From: an uncultured Alistipes sp.
GTDB taxonomy: Bacteria; Bacteroidota; Bacteroidia; Bacteroidales; Rikenellaceae
Reading direction: 5' to 3'
Assembly: GCA_937911745.1 (NCBI GenBank)
Contig: CALDPX010000059.1
Location: 124,001 to 188,000 of the forward strand
Length of the DNA stretch: 64,000 bases
The position numbers and the translations under genes are program-made. A model generated the notes under the pieces. It had not been told where the DNA came from. It saw only the letters and a list, made by a program, of their open reading frames with translations, and searched no databases. Below are positions 43,183 through 51,310 of the stretch, piece after piece. The stretch's first letter is position 1. Each line of letters starts with the position of its first letter.

Positions 43183-43659
43183 TTAGAAAGTAAAGCCAAC
43201 AGCCACCTGCCAGCCGCTCTTCGAGCCACGCACCGAGTAACCCACGCCAATCGAAAAGCGATTTATATCAAGACCTACCGAAGGAGTTACGCCATAGTTG
43301 GTTGCACCTGCCGTGAGGTCAATATATTGTGTTGCTTTCACATCAACAAAGGGGCTAACCTTGCAGTTCAGCATACTCCAACGAGCATCCACAAAGAGTG
43401 AGGGTACATAGAGGGGATCACCGCTGATACCTTCTGCGCTCCATTCAGCACCAAAACCTGCGCCACCACCAAGGTAGAAACCACCACCGAAGTTGTAACC
43501 GTGCGAGGTGTTGAAATGGAAGATGTTGTTGGTTGTTGCCGAAAGGGTAATATCGGCTGTGTAGCCCCTATCGAAACGGGGGTTTGCGTTCTGCTCTTGT
43601 GCCATAGTTGTCGCTGCCAAACCAAGCAGTGCAACCGCCATCAAAATGATTTTCTTCAT
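43183..43659 (-). CDS. Small outer-membrane beta-barrel protein
   Basis: A 158-residue exported protein. A signal peptide (MKKIILMAVALLGLAATTMAQ) is cleaved near residue 21. The mature part alternates polar and hydrophobic residues in short strands, with Gly-rich turns (FGGGFYLGGGAGFGAEW), and ends in GWQVAVGFTF with the C-terminal Phe typical of outer-membrane barrels. An eight-strand OmpX/OmpW-size barrel is likely. No specific family is recognised. It is the last of three minus-strand genes. Confidence 0.78.
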   Translation of the reverse strand: MKKIILMAVALLGLAATTMAQEQNANPRFDRGYTADITLSATTNNIFHFNTSHGYNFGGGFYLGGGAGFGAEWSAEGISGDPLYVPSLFVDARWSMLNCKVSPFVDVKATQYIDLTAGATNYGVTPSVGLDINRFSIGVGYSVRGSKSGWQVAVGFTF

Positions 43660-43703
43660 CTCTTGTATTATAATTTTGTGTTATATAAAAATGTTGGAAA
43701 AAA

Positions 43704-44078
43704 CTATTTTGCGCCCTTGATGGAGGCGAGTTTGAGCTGAGCCTCTTCTTTGCGTTGGTTGGCTGCTTCGAGTTCGTTCTCCATACGCTTGCGCTCCTCG
43801 GCGGTGCGCACTTTGGGGTTCGATTTGCGTTTCTGCTCCTGATAGAATGCTTTGCTTTCGAGTTTGGTAGCCTCGAAGTTGGCTTTGTCAATCTTGTGTT
43901 GGAGGCGTGCGCTCTCCTTTATATCGCGGAATGCGCGTTTGAAGAAGCCATCCTTTTTCTCTTCGGTCTGCTCCACTGCAACCTCCTGAGCCTCCTCTTT
44001 TACGGGCTCCTGTGCGTTTGCGGCATTAATGCTCAAAAGTGTCGCCATAGATGCGAGGTAAAATGTTCTCTTTTTCAT
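43704..44078 (-). CDS. Exported charged coiled-coil protein
   Basis: A 124-residue protein with a signal peptide (MKKRTFYLASMATLLSINAANA) and a mature part almost wholly charged and helical (EEKKDGFFKRAFRDIKESAR, RTAEERKRMENELEAANQRK). It should lie in the periplasm as coiled coil. The upstream in-frame extension to 44153 overlaps the next gene and lacks a signal, so the ATG at 44078 is chosen. It sits 44 bases before the barrel gene. I do not recognise a family. Confidence 0.72.
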   Translation of the reverse strand: MKKRTFYLASMATLLSINAANAQEPVKEEAQEVAVEQTEEKKDGFFKRAFRDIKESARLQHKIDKANFEATKLESKAFYQEQKRKSNPKVRTAEERKRMENELEAANQRKEEAQLKLASIKGAK

Positions 44079-44115
44079 AATCGTAAAATGTTTAGTTAAT
44101 ATAATAAGGTATCTG

Positions 44116-44322
44116 CTATTTGTCTTCTCTCTCGGTGCCGTCCTCATTCTCACCTACCTCGTCGAGGAAACGCTCAACAAAACTCTTTTCGATGCGCTTG
44201 TAGCCACCCACAACGCCATCCTCAATCGCTTTGTAGCCACTAACCACACCTTCCTCGATTGCCTTATAGCCTTTGGTCACAGCCTTTGCGACCTTGCCTG
44301 TTTTGAGTTTATACTCTGCCAT
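44116..44322 (-). CDS. Short 11-residue-repeat amphipathic protein
   Basis: A 68-residue cytoplasmic protein built largely from an 11-residue repeat: GYKAIEEGVVS, GYKAIEDGVVG, then the diverged GYKRIEKSFVE. An acidic tail follows. Such 11-mers form amphipathic helices as in LEA or apolipoprotein-like proteins. The start MAEYKLKTGKVAKAV at 44322 is chosen because a -7 element lies at 44360-44367, within the longer possible frame. It is the first of three small genes on this strand. Function is unknown; membrane-surface or stress association is a guess. Confidence 0.72.
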   Translation of the reverse strand: MAEYKLKTGKVAKAVTKGYKAIEEGVVSGYKAIEDGVVGGYKRIEKSFVERFLDEVGENEDGTEREDK

Positions 44323-44359
44323 AGTCTTATTGTTTTGTTGTTCCTTTGTTTTGATGGTG

Positions 44360-44367
44360 CAAAGGTA
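44360..44367 (-). promoter_or_regulatory. -7 promoter element for the small-protein trio
   Basis: The minus strand reads TACCTTTG, 38 bases before the ATG at 44322. Confidence 0.5.
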
Positions 44368-44462
44368 TGGCAACACATCGCGCCAAATTCGCCTTTTATT
44401 CCTTTTTAATGGAAGATTTTGGGCATTTTTGTATTATCAGGCGAAAATATGGAGAATTTTAC

Positions 44463-44470
44463 TACATTTG
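44463..44470 (+). promoter_or_regulatory. -7 promoter element for the AraC regulator gene
   Basis: TACATTTG lies 26 bases before the ATG at 44496, inside the small palindrome CTACATTTGTAG. It shows that the longer upstream frame is not translated. Confidence 0.5.
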
Positions 44471-44495
44471 TAGTCACAAACAAAACACTAAGTGT

Positions 44496-45404
44496 ATGAG
44501 CAAAGCACAGATTGACTACTTGCAGTGGCGCAACCGTCTCGATGAGGTTTCCGACAAAGATATGCGTATCGGAACCGATATTTTTCTTGTAAAGGACGAG
44601 ATAAAGGCACTCAAAGACCGCCCCTTCAAGACCGATGTTACCACCTGTATAATATATATTAAAGGGTGGGTGCACTTCCGTATCAATATGAAAGAGTATC
44701 GTGCCGAGGCGCCTTGTATGATTATTATGCCCTACAATGCCATTATAGAGACAATCGAAAAGTCGGAGGACTTGGTAACTCGCACTGTGGTTATGTCGCG
44801 CTCGTTTACCGACTCACTCTTCTCCACACAGGCAAACATTTCGCCCTTGCAAAAGCACATAACCGACAATCCAATCATAGACCTCAAAGGCGCAGAGGAG
44901 GGACTTATCCGTTACTACTCTATGCTCAAAGACCTCATATGTCGCTCACAAAGCCCCTACCGTCTTGAAGCCGCCAAGCACCTTACGCTGGCACTCTTCT
45001 ACTCCTACACGGGGCAAAAACACGCCGAGACCATCAAAGGTGCAGATTTTCACACCAACAAGCGCGAGCGCAAAGATGAGATATATGAGCAGTTTGTTGA
45101 GCTATTGCAGCAGAACTACAAGCGTGAGCGCGAGGTCGGTTTCTATGCCGAGCAGATGTGTCTGACACCCAAGTACCTCTCGAAAGCCATCAAGGAGGCT
45201 ACGGGCACCTCGGCAACAGAGTGGATAGAGCGTTACGTCACGACCGAGAGCAAGGCACTGCTCTACTCTACCGACCAAACCATACAACAGATTTCCGATG
45301 CGCTCGGCTTTGAGTCCCAATCACTCTTCGGCAAGTACTTCAAACGTGTGGTGGGCGTATCACCCCGAACCTACCGACAACAGATAAAGAGAGTTGAAAA
45401 TTGA
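44496..45404 (+). CDS. AraC-family transcriptional regulator
   Basis: A 302-residue regulator. The N-terminal 180 residues resemble a cupin-type sensing domain (TTCIIYIKGWVHFRINMKEY, PCMIIMPYNAI). Residues about 200-302 form the two helix-turn-helix AraC domain, with YAEQMCLTPKYLSKAIKEAT and IQQISDALGFESQSLFGKYF, then VVGVSPRTYR. The start at 44496 follows the promoter element. Its last codons lie in an AT-rich gttgaaaattg repeat that supplies the stop. Ligand and targets are unknown. Confidence 0.9.
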   Translation: MSKAQIDYLQWRNRLDEVSDKDMRIGTDIFLVKDEIKALKDRPFKTDVTTCIIYIKGWVHFRINMKEYRAEAPCMIIMPYNAIIETIEKSEDLVTRTVVMSRSFTDSLFSTQANISPLQKHITDNPIIDLKGAEEGLIRYYSMLKDLICRSQSPYRLEAAKHLTLALFYSYTGQKHAETIKGADFHTNKRERKDEIYEQFVELLQQNYKREREVGFYAEQMCLTPKYLSKAIKEATGTSATEWIERYVTTESKALLYSTDQTIQQISDALGFESQSLFGKYFKRVVGVSPRTYRQQIKRVEN

Positions 45405-45480
45405 AAATTGAGAGTTTTCCCATATCTCCCATATCTCTCATTATAGACTCTCAACGTTAGACAAAACAAGCAGAGAACGG
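45394..45480. repeat. AT-rich gene-end repeat and shared cccatat/acgttagac segment
   Basis: Begins with GTTGAAAATTGAAAATTGAG, then a run of cccatatctcccatatctc and ctctcaACGTTAGAC. The end of the non-coding region at 49281-49346 has the same style (ctcccattactcccata and ACGTTAGAC), suggesting one intergenic repeat family. Confidence 0.4.
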
Positions 45481-45633
45481 AGGGATTTTTGTGCCAAAAG
45501 AAGGAGCAGACTCCGAAGTTTACATGGCGTAAATGGGTGGTGCAGGCTTTGCGCAGAGTGGGAAGGCAAAGGCGTGAAGGGTACCCTCACTATGTTCCTC
45601 CTTATTAGTTAGACCTAACCATATGTCAAGTCA
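45481..45633. other. Intergenic sequence with no gene recognised
   Basis: GC-richer than its surroundings, broken by stops in all frames, with only a small GGAG/CTCC hairpin. It separates a gene-end repeat from a gene remnant and could be decayed coding or repeat DNA. Confidence 0.4.
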
Positions 45634-45780
45634 TTATCTTTTAGGCACCACTCTTGTGAATGTACGAATACTATCTGTTAATTTGGATGATTTATAGACA
45701 AATTTATTCATCCGGCCATCCTCTATCGACATAATCATTGTATCTTTTGAAATTGTCTGGTAGTGATCATCCCAGTAAGG
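45634..45780 (-). pseudogene. Probable 3' remnant of a lost gene after the flippase stop
   Basis: Directly after the flippase TAA, the same minus-strand frame stays open for 48 codons to TAA at 45634. It reads like real protein (YWDDHYQTISKDTMIMSIED, then MNKFVYKSSKLTDSIRTF). It has no promoter and its only Met codons are internal. It looks like the C-terminal end of an unrelated gene left by a deletion or rearrangement. A real 34-residue peptide from the internal ATG is less likely. Family not recognised. Confidence 0.45.
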
Positions 45781-47247
45781 TTATCGCTTTCGCTTTGGAA
45801 AATAGCCGACGACGATCTCTTTCATCTCACGCCAAGCCGAAAGGTGGAAGAGTTCGGCAAGCAGGGCGTAGAAGCCTGCACCGAGCACTATTTTAGCCAC
45901 AAAAACAATCCATAGTTGTATTCCAAGAGCCTCGCCCGCAACACCCAAAAGCCACACAAATGCCACCATAAGTCCCGTAATACCCAGGTAAGGTAGTGCA
46001 TCTTTCGCCCTCTGCCACAAGCCCCACTCGGGAACGTAACGCCTGGCTGTAAGACAGTTGATGGTCATATCCGACACAAATATAGCCACCTGACCCCACG
46101 CAATAGCCCTTACACTAATGGGTATGGTAATGGCGAGTATTGCCGTAGCAATCAGTTTCTTAATGAACTCTATACGGAAAATTACATTACCATCATCGCA
46201 TACTTTCACAAGGTTGAACGAGATGACCGACAGCGGAGCCAGCAGACCCGCAATGCTCAAAATTCTCAAATAGGGCACTGCTGGTAACCATACCTCCGGC
46301 AGCAGCACACGAAACATATCCTCGGCGATAGCTATAAGTCCGCACATTAGCGGGAACATCACAAAAGCCCAAAGAATATACACCTTACGAGCATTATGGT
46401 AAAGTTTTACTTTATCGTCCTTTTGGCGCGAGAAGGCCGAGAAAGTAACGCTCAGCACTGCCATAATGGTGGAGGTAACGGGCATCTCCTTTATCTTGTT
46501 GCCCCTATCGTAATAGCCCAAATCGGCTTTGGTGTAGAACTTTCCAATGAAGAGGTTGGAGATTTGATAATAGACGTTACTCACAAGATCGCTCAGCAGT
46601 ATGCGTGAGCCGTAGCGAAACATACTGCCAATACGCTCCATCGAGAAGATAAGGCGTGGACGCCACTTACTACCAATCCACATCATTGCAGTCTTAACAA
46701 CCACAACTCCAAGGCGTTGACCCACAAGAGCCCAAATACCCATTCCCTTTACCGCCATCCATATTGCCACCGCACTCGAAACTGCATTTGCCAAAAGCAC
46801 ATAGAGTGAGAGGTTGCGGAACTCCATCTTACGTTGCAGAATGGCATTCTGTATGTTTGAGAGTGAATTAATGGGTATGAGCAGGTAGAGAATGGGTGCT
46901 ACAACCCCAAAGTCGGGCGCGCCAAAGAACCTGCCACAGGCGGGAGCAATAGCCACCAAAACCCCATAGAGAGTCAGCGAAATGGCTATATTGACATAAA
47001 AAACCGATGAGTAGTCTAGGTCATCGACTTCCTTTTTGCGGATGAGGGCTTGCGAGAAACCGCTATCAACAAGAGGCATAAGAATAGCGGGGAAAGCTGC
47101 CACAATTGCCATTAGTCCGTAGTCCTCTGGCGAGAGCAGATTGAGCAGTACAAGGCTTACGGCAAGTTGCAATAAAGCGGAGCAAATCTTCTCCACCGTG
47201 CTCCATGCAACGCCCTTTACGACCTTGTGTTTCAGTTCATTAGCCAT
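45781..47247 (-). CDS. Polysaccharide flippase, MOP/MATE superfamily (Wzx-like)
   Basis: A 488-residue integral membrane protein with about 12-14 helices. It resembles lipopolysaccharide or capsule flippases that move lipid-linked oligosaccharides across the inner membrane. It begins MANELKHKVVKGVAWSTVEK, with the family's LSPEDYGLMAIVAAFPAIL near residue 38 and SGFSQALIRKKEVDDLDYSS near residue 62. No glycosyltransferases are adjacent, which is unusual, so the substrate is unknown. It follows the FtsB-like gene by two bases. Confidence 0.9.
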   Translation of the reverse strand: MANELKHKVVKGVAWSTVEKICSALLQLAVSLVLLNLLSPEDYGLMAIVAAFPAILMPLVDSGFSQALIRKKEVDDLDYSSVFYVNIAISLTLYGVLVAIAPACGRFFGAPDFGVVAPILYLLIPINSLSNIQNAILQRKMEFRNLSLYVLLANAVSSAVAIWMAVKGMGIWALVGQRLGVVVVKTAMMWIGSKWRPRLIFSMERIGSMFRYGSRILLSDLVSNVYYQISNLFIGKFYTKADLGYYDRGNKIKEMPVTSTIMAVLSVTFSAFSRQKDDKVKLYHNARKVYILWAFVMFPLMCGLIAIAEDMFRVLLPEVWLPAVPYLRILSIAGLLAPLSVISFNLVKVCDDGNVIFRIEFIKKLIATAILAITIPISVRAIAWGQVAIFVSDMTINCLTARRYVPEWGLWQRAKDALPYLGITGLMVAFVWLLGVAGEALGIQLWIVFVAKIVLGAGFYALLAELFHLSAWREMKEIVVGYFPKRKR

Positions 47248-47249
47248 TA

Positions 47250-47528
47250 TTATTGCTCAATAATAAAAAGTTGCTCGTCTTCGGAATGCATTAGATGTTT
47301 CTCTCGAGCATATTTTTCGAGAAATGCATCATCTTTAAACTGCTCTATAAAGACACTGTCGACGTGTATCTGCTTCTCGTAGCGTTCTATCTCTTTGTGT
47401 AAACGCCTCACGGATGCTTTGGTTCTCACAAGGTTTACCACCGTAAGGTCGCTCAAAAAGAGCACCAGCACCAAGAATATACCTGTTGCCAACACCCAAC
47501 GCCAATACACTCTTAACTTTTCCCTCAT
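47250..47528 (-). CDS. FtsB/DivIC family septum-formation protein
   Basis: A 92-residue bitopic membrane protein of the FtsB/DivIC type. A short basic N terminus is followed by one helix at about residues 9-29. A coiled coil (ASVRRLHKEIERYEKQIHVD) then leads to the FLEKYAREKHLMHSEDEQLF motif typical of the family. It helps assemble the divisome. The ATG at 47528 is preferred over GTG at 47537. It is flanked by hpt (26 bases) and the flippase gene (two bases). Confidence 0.87.
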   Translation of the reverse strand: MREKLRVYWRWVLATGIFLVLVLFLSDLTVVNLVRTKASVRRLHKEIERYEKQIHVDSVFIEQFKDDAFLEKYAREKHLMHSEDEQLFIIEQ

Positions 47529-47554
47529 AACAAGCACCCAAAGTTGCTAAACCA

Positions 47555-48112
47555 CTATTCGCTAACAATAGTGTAGATATCTTTCAGGTTGCGACCAAGT
47601 TCATCATAGTCCAAGCCAAAGCCTACGATGAAATCATCCGGAATATCCAATGCACGGTACTTAACTTCGTAGTCTTTGGTAAATTTAGTGGGTTTGAACA
47701 AAAGTGTCGCGATGCTCACGCTTGCAGGGTGGTGTCCTTCGAGTGAACGAAGCAGATGCTCCATACTCTCGCCCGTATCCACAACATCCTCAACAACAAT
47801 TATATGCCTACCCTCAACATTGTTGCGCAAACCAATGAGTTCTTGCACTTTACCTGTGGATGATGTGCCAACATACGAAGCGAGTTTTACGAATGAGAGT
47901 TCACAAGGGACCTCAATTTTCTGCATGAGTTCACTCATAAACATAAATGCACCATTGAGTACACCAAGGAATAGGGGCTTATCAACGTCTTTGTAGTCTT
48001 GGTTGATTTTGTCTGCTACCCTCTGTATTGCATCATTGAGTTGATTGTAGGGAATGGAGAGTTCGAAAGTTTTGTCGTGAAGCTTTACACGCTTGTTGTT
48101 ATTTTGGCTCAT
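47555..48112 (-). CDS. hpt: Hypoxanthine phosphoribosyltransferase
   Basis: Salvages hypoxanthine (and often guanine) to the nucleotide with PRPP. At 185 residues it has the PRPP loop HIIVVEDVVDTGESMEHLL near residue 105, GVLNGAFMFMSELM near residue 50 and the C-terminal YKALD-like base-binding region (VKYRALDIPDDFIVGFGLDY). It fits with the guanine deaminase at 9.0 kb in purine salvage. The start is the ATG at 48112, about 80 bases below a -7 element. Confidence 0.93.
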   Translation of the reverse strand: MSQNNNKRVKLHDKTFELSIPYNQLNDAIQRVADKINQDYKDVDKPLFLGVLNGAFMFMSELMQKIEVPCELSFVKLASYVGTSSTGKVQELIGLRNNVEGRHIIVVEDVVDTGESMEHLLRSLEGHHPASVSIATLLFKPTKFTKDYEVKYRALDIPDDFIVGFGLDYDELGRNLKDIYTIVSE

Positions 48113-48185
48113 AGCACACTACTTATTTATTGGTAATTATCTGTTTTAATCCCCTCCTATGGCTCAAACATTGAAGGAAAAAATA

Positions 48186-48201
48186 TATATTTGCAAAGTT
48201 A
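48186..48201. promoter_or_regulatory. Back-to-back -7 elements for the ZIP transporter and hpt
   Basis: Plus-strand TATATTTG (48186-48193) directly abuts minus-strand TAACTTTG (48194-48201). The plus element fixes the ZIP start at 48213. Confidence 0.45.
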
Positions 48202-48212
48202 ATAAAAAATCT

Positions 48213-49034
48213 ATGAACGATAACACTCTTTTTGCGCTTTTAGTTACGCTTTTTGCAGGACTGGCGACGGGTATAGGTAGTTTGATAGGCTTTTTTGCAA
48301 AAAAAACCAACAAAAAGTTCCTTTGCTTCTCACTCGGTCTATCGGCAGGTGTCATGATATATATATCATTTGTGGAGATGCTGTACGACGCCAGACTTTC
48401 ACTTGGGGAGTTCTACGGTTCGGATGGTAAGGGTGACATTATCACTGCCCTACTCTTCTTTGGAGGAATGTTGCTTGCAGCGCTCATCGACCGTCTTATT
48501 CCCGAGGCAGACAACCCACACGAACTCCACAATGTGGAGGAAATGAGGGGCGAGGACAACCAACATCACCATCATGCAGGCAATGCAAAACTGCGCCACG
48601 CAGGAATTTTTAGTGCCATAGCCCTTGCCATACACAACTTCCCTGAGGGTATCGCCACTTTCGTAACCTCCTACACAGACCTTGGTGCAGGTATTGCTAT
48701 TGCCGTAGCTGTGGCCATTCACAACATTCCGGAAGGCATTGCGGTTTCTGTACCTATCTACCACGCTACGGGTAGTCGAAAGAAGGCTTTCTGGTATTCT
48801 TTCTTTTCGGGATTTGCCGAACCGATAGGTGCGATGGTTGCCTGGTTGGTGCTATTGCCATTTATCACCCCTGCTCTCGTAAGCCTCATTATGGCAGCCG
48901 TTGCAGGCATAATGGTATATATTGCTTTCGATGAACTTCTACCTGCCACCCACTATTACGGCGAAAACCATATTGCTCTCTATGGACTATTTCTTGGAAT
49001 GGCTGTGATGGCTATTAGCCTTATCATTATATAA
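48213..49034 (+). CDS. zupT: ZIP family metal transporter (ZupT-like)
   Basis: Imports zinc and possibly iron, manganese or cobalt. The protein has 273 residues and eight predicted helices. The metal-site motifs HNFPEGIATFV near residue 148 and HNIPEGIAVSVP near residue 174 are intact. A His-rich cytoplasmic loop (EDNQHHHHAGNAKLRHAG) lies near residue 110. The frame is open from 48159, but the promoter element at 48186-48193 and homology favour the ATG at 48213 (MNDNTLFALLVTL). Confidence 0.93.
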   Translation: MNDNTLFALLVTLFAGLATGIGSLIGFFAKKTNKKFLCFSLGLSAGVMIYISFVEMLYDARLSLGEFYGSDGKGDIITALLFFGGMLLAALIDRLIPEADNPHELHNVEEMRGEDNQHHHHAGNAKLRHAGIFSAIALAIHNFPEGIATFVTSYTDLGAGIAIAVAVAIHNIPEGIAVSVPIYHATGSRKKAFWYSFFSGFAEPIGAMVAWLVLLPFITPALVSLIMAAVAGIMVYIAFDELLPATHYYGENHIALYGLFLGMAVMAISLIII

Positions 49035-49359
49035 TGAGTAGTTTGCGATAAGGGGTAATGTCAATTAAGGTAATGATGCCAAAAGTGGCGCAAAAGCAAC
49101 GCACCGCGTCTCTGACAGGAGGACGGAGCAAAAAGCCTAAAACGGACGCTGCGCGGGTAAAGCATTTTCCGTCTCCGTTTCTTAACGCCTTTTTGCTCCG
49201 CCCTCGCCACGACCGCCAAGGCGGTCGCTTCTCTGCCGCCGATGCGAAGTGCGGATTATTTACATACCTCTCCCCCGCAACCATAACTCTCAGTTCTCCC
49301 ATTACTCCCATAAACCATATAGGACTAAGGACTGTTGACGTTAGACCGACACTTTGGCA
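49035..49359. repeat. Candidate intergenic repeat element with inverted repeats
   Basis: About 325 non-coding bases. GGAGCAAAAAG (near 49124) and CTTTTTGCTCC (near 49192) form an inverted repeat with an inner loop of about 55 bases, and CGACCGCC-AA-GGCGGTCG (near 49210) is a tight palindrome. Open frames exist on both strands but lack family resemblance and have unusual composition, so they are probably spurious. The right end shares ctcccat runs and ACGTTAGAC with 45408-45470. Confidence 0.5.
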
Positions 49360-49406
49360 GTTAAAATAAATTGGGACTCCATTGCGGAGTCCCAATTTAT
49401 TTTAAC
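49360..49406. terminator. Terminator at the end of the nqr operon
   Basis: GTTAAAATAAATTGGGACTCC and its exact complement form a 21-base stem with loop ATTGC. The right arm includes the nqrF stop codon. Confidence 0.9.
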
Positions 49407-50652
49407 TACCAAAGTTATCATACATAATGTTCTCGGGTGGCACGCCCAAATTGTCGAGCATATTTACCACTGCCGAAATCATCATAGGAGGACCGCACAA
49501 ATAGTACTCTATATCCTCGGGTGCGGGATGATCCTTCAAGTAGTTGTTATAGATAACATTGTGGATGAAACCAATATATTTGGGATCCCAATTGTCATCG
49601 GGTCTGGGGTCGCTAAGACCGATAGCAAACTTGAAGTTGGGGAACACCTTAGCAAACTCCTCGAACTGCTCCTGATAGAAAATCTCCTGCTTCGAGCGTG
49701 CGCCATACCAGAACGAGATAGGCAGATCGCTCTTGACAGTCTTGAAGAGGTGGAAGATATGCGAACGCATAGGTGCCATACCTGCACCACCACCGATAAA
49801 CATCTTCTCGTTGGGGGTATCCTTGATGAAGAACTCACCGTAGGGACCCGAAATGGTTACCTTATCGCCGGGTTTGCGCGAGAAAATATAGGAAGAGCAG
49901 ATACCCGTAGGCACGTTCATAAAGCCACCGGTAGCCCTATCGAAGGGAGGAGTAGCAATACGCACGTTGAGCATAATGATATCGTCCTCGGCAGGCTGGT
50001 TGGCCATTGAGTATGCACGGAAAGTAGGCTCGGGGTTGTTTGCCACCAAATCCCACATCTTGAATTTGGTCCAGTCGGCATGGAATTTGGGATCGATATC
50101 CATATCGGAGTACTTAATACCCTCATACTTAGGAATATCAATCTGAATGTAGCCACCGCTCTTGAAGTTCAGACGCTCGCCCTCGGGGAGTTTCACAACA
50201 AACTCCTTCATAAAGGTCGATACGCTGCGGCACGATACAACCTCGCACTCCATCTTCTTAACGCCCAAAACGCTCTCGGGAATGCGGATATCCAAATCGT
50301 TCTTAACCTTCACTTGGCAACCCAGTCGCCAGTGCTCTTTTTGCTGCTTGCGAGTGAAGAAGCCGACCTCGGTAGGCAAAATCTCGCCACCGCCATCGAG
50401 CACCTGCACTTTACACATACCGCAACTACCCTGTCCACCACAAGCCGAGGGGAGGAAAATCTTCTCCTGAGCAAGAGTAGTCAGCAGCGAGTTGCCACTT
50501 GCAACTTTGAGGCTCTTCTGCCCATCGTTGATATTAATCGTAACTTCGCCCGAAGAGGTGAGTTTTGCCTTTGCCACCAGCAACAAAGCCACGAGCAACA
50601 GCAAAGCCACGAGGAAGACTACGACCGCTGTAATAATAATTGTATTATTCAT
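49402..50652 (-). CDS. nqrF: Na+-translocating NADH:quinone reductase subunit F
   Basis: Entry point of electrons from NADH. At 416 residues it has an N-terminal helix (residues 5-27) and a 2Fe-2S domain with CGGQGSCGMC plus LGC near residue 110. A ferredoxin-reductase-type FAD/NAD module follows, with FAD motif RAYSMAN near residue 212, GGGAGMAPMRSHI near residue 285 and YLCGPPMM near residue 390. All cofactor ligands appear present. It is the last gene of the nqr operon. Confidence 0.97.
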   Translation of the reverse strand: MNNTIIITAVVVFLVALLLLVALLLVAKAKLTSSGEVTININDGQKSLKVASGNSLLTTLAQEKIFLPSACGGQGSCGMCKVQVLDGGGEILPTEVGFFTRKQQKEHWRLGCQVKVKNDLDIRIPESVLGVKKMECEVVSCRSVSTFMKEFVVKLPEGERLNFKSGGYIQIDIPKYEGIKYSDMDIDPKFHADWTKFKMWDLVANNPEPTFRAYSMANQPAEDDIIMLNVRIATPPFDRATGGFMNVPTGICSSYIFSRKPGDKVTISGPYGEFFIKDTPNEKMFIGGGAGMAPMRSHIFHLFKTVKSDLPISFWYGARSKQEIFYQEQFEEFAKVFPNFKFAIGLSDPRPDDNWDPKYIGFIHNVIYNNYLKDHPAPEDIEYYLCGPPMMISAVVNMLDNLGVPPENIMYDNFGS

Positions 50653-50677
50653 CTCTCTTTGTGTTTGCTAATTAATT

Positions 50678-51292
50678 CTACATTTGGAAGCCCGAGAAGA
50701 TCATAAACGCCATACCCAGAAGACCGGTGATGATGAAAGCCAAACCGGGACCGCGCAGACCTTTGGGAACATTGGAGTATGCGAGTCTCTCGCGGATAGC
50801 AGCCATCACAAGGATAGCAATCCACCAACCGAAGCCCGAGCCAAAGCCGAATACGGCAGCCTCGCCAACGGTAGCGAAGTTCCTCTGCTGCATAAACAAC
50901 GCTCCACCCATAATTGCACAGTTTACTGCAATGAGAGGGAGGAAGATACCCAACGAGTTATAGAGCGAGGGAGAGAATTTCTCCACAACCATCTCCAACA
51001 ACTGAACAAATGCTGCAATAACAGCAATAAAGAGAATAAAACTAAGGAAGCTCAAATCCACGCTTGCCAACTCGGGCGAAATCCACGAGAGAGCACCTGC
51101 TTTGAGCACATAGTTTTCGAGCAGGTAGTTCAGGGGCACAGTCATAAGCATTACGAAAGTAACTGCCAAACCCAAACCATTGGCGGTCTTCACGCTCTTC
51201 GATACGGCAATGTACGAACACATACCGAAGAAGAACGAGAATACCATATTGTCTATAAATGTAGACTGAATAAATAGTTTCAAAAGTTCCAT
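50678..51292 (-). CDS. nqrE: Na+-translocating NADH:quinone reductase subunit E
   Basis: A 204-residue, six-helix subunit that forms with NqrD the core binding an intramembrane iron centre. It contains DNMVFSFFFGMCSYIAVS, with the Cys, and AVNCAIMGGALFMQQR, with the second. The AIRERLAYSNVP loop is typical. It is homologous to RnfA at 8.4 kb. Gaps to nqrD and nqrF are 18 and 25 bases. Confidence 0.96.
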   Translation of the reverse strand: MELLKLFIQSTFIDNMVFSFFFGMCSYIAVSKSVKTANGLGLAVTFVMLMTVPLNYLLENYVLKAGALSWISPELASVDLSFLSFILFIAVIAAFVQLLEMVVEKFSPSLYNSLGIFLPLIAVNCAIMGGALFMQQRNFATVGEAAVFGFGSGFGWWIAILVMAAIRERLAYSNVPKGLRGPGLAFIITGLLGMAFMIFSGFQM

Positions 51293-51310
51293 AATCTATG
51301 CTCCTCCATT

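Noticed and set aside
49027..49395. A 122-codon minus-strand frame, with a plus-strand counterpart, after the ZIP gene
   Set aside because: No recognisable domain, unusual composition and overlap with inverted repeats and the nqr terminator; more likely repeat DNA.
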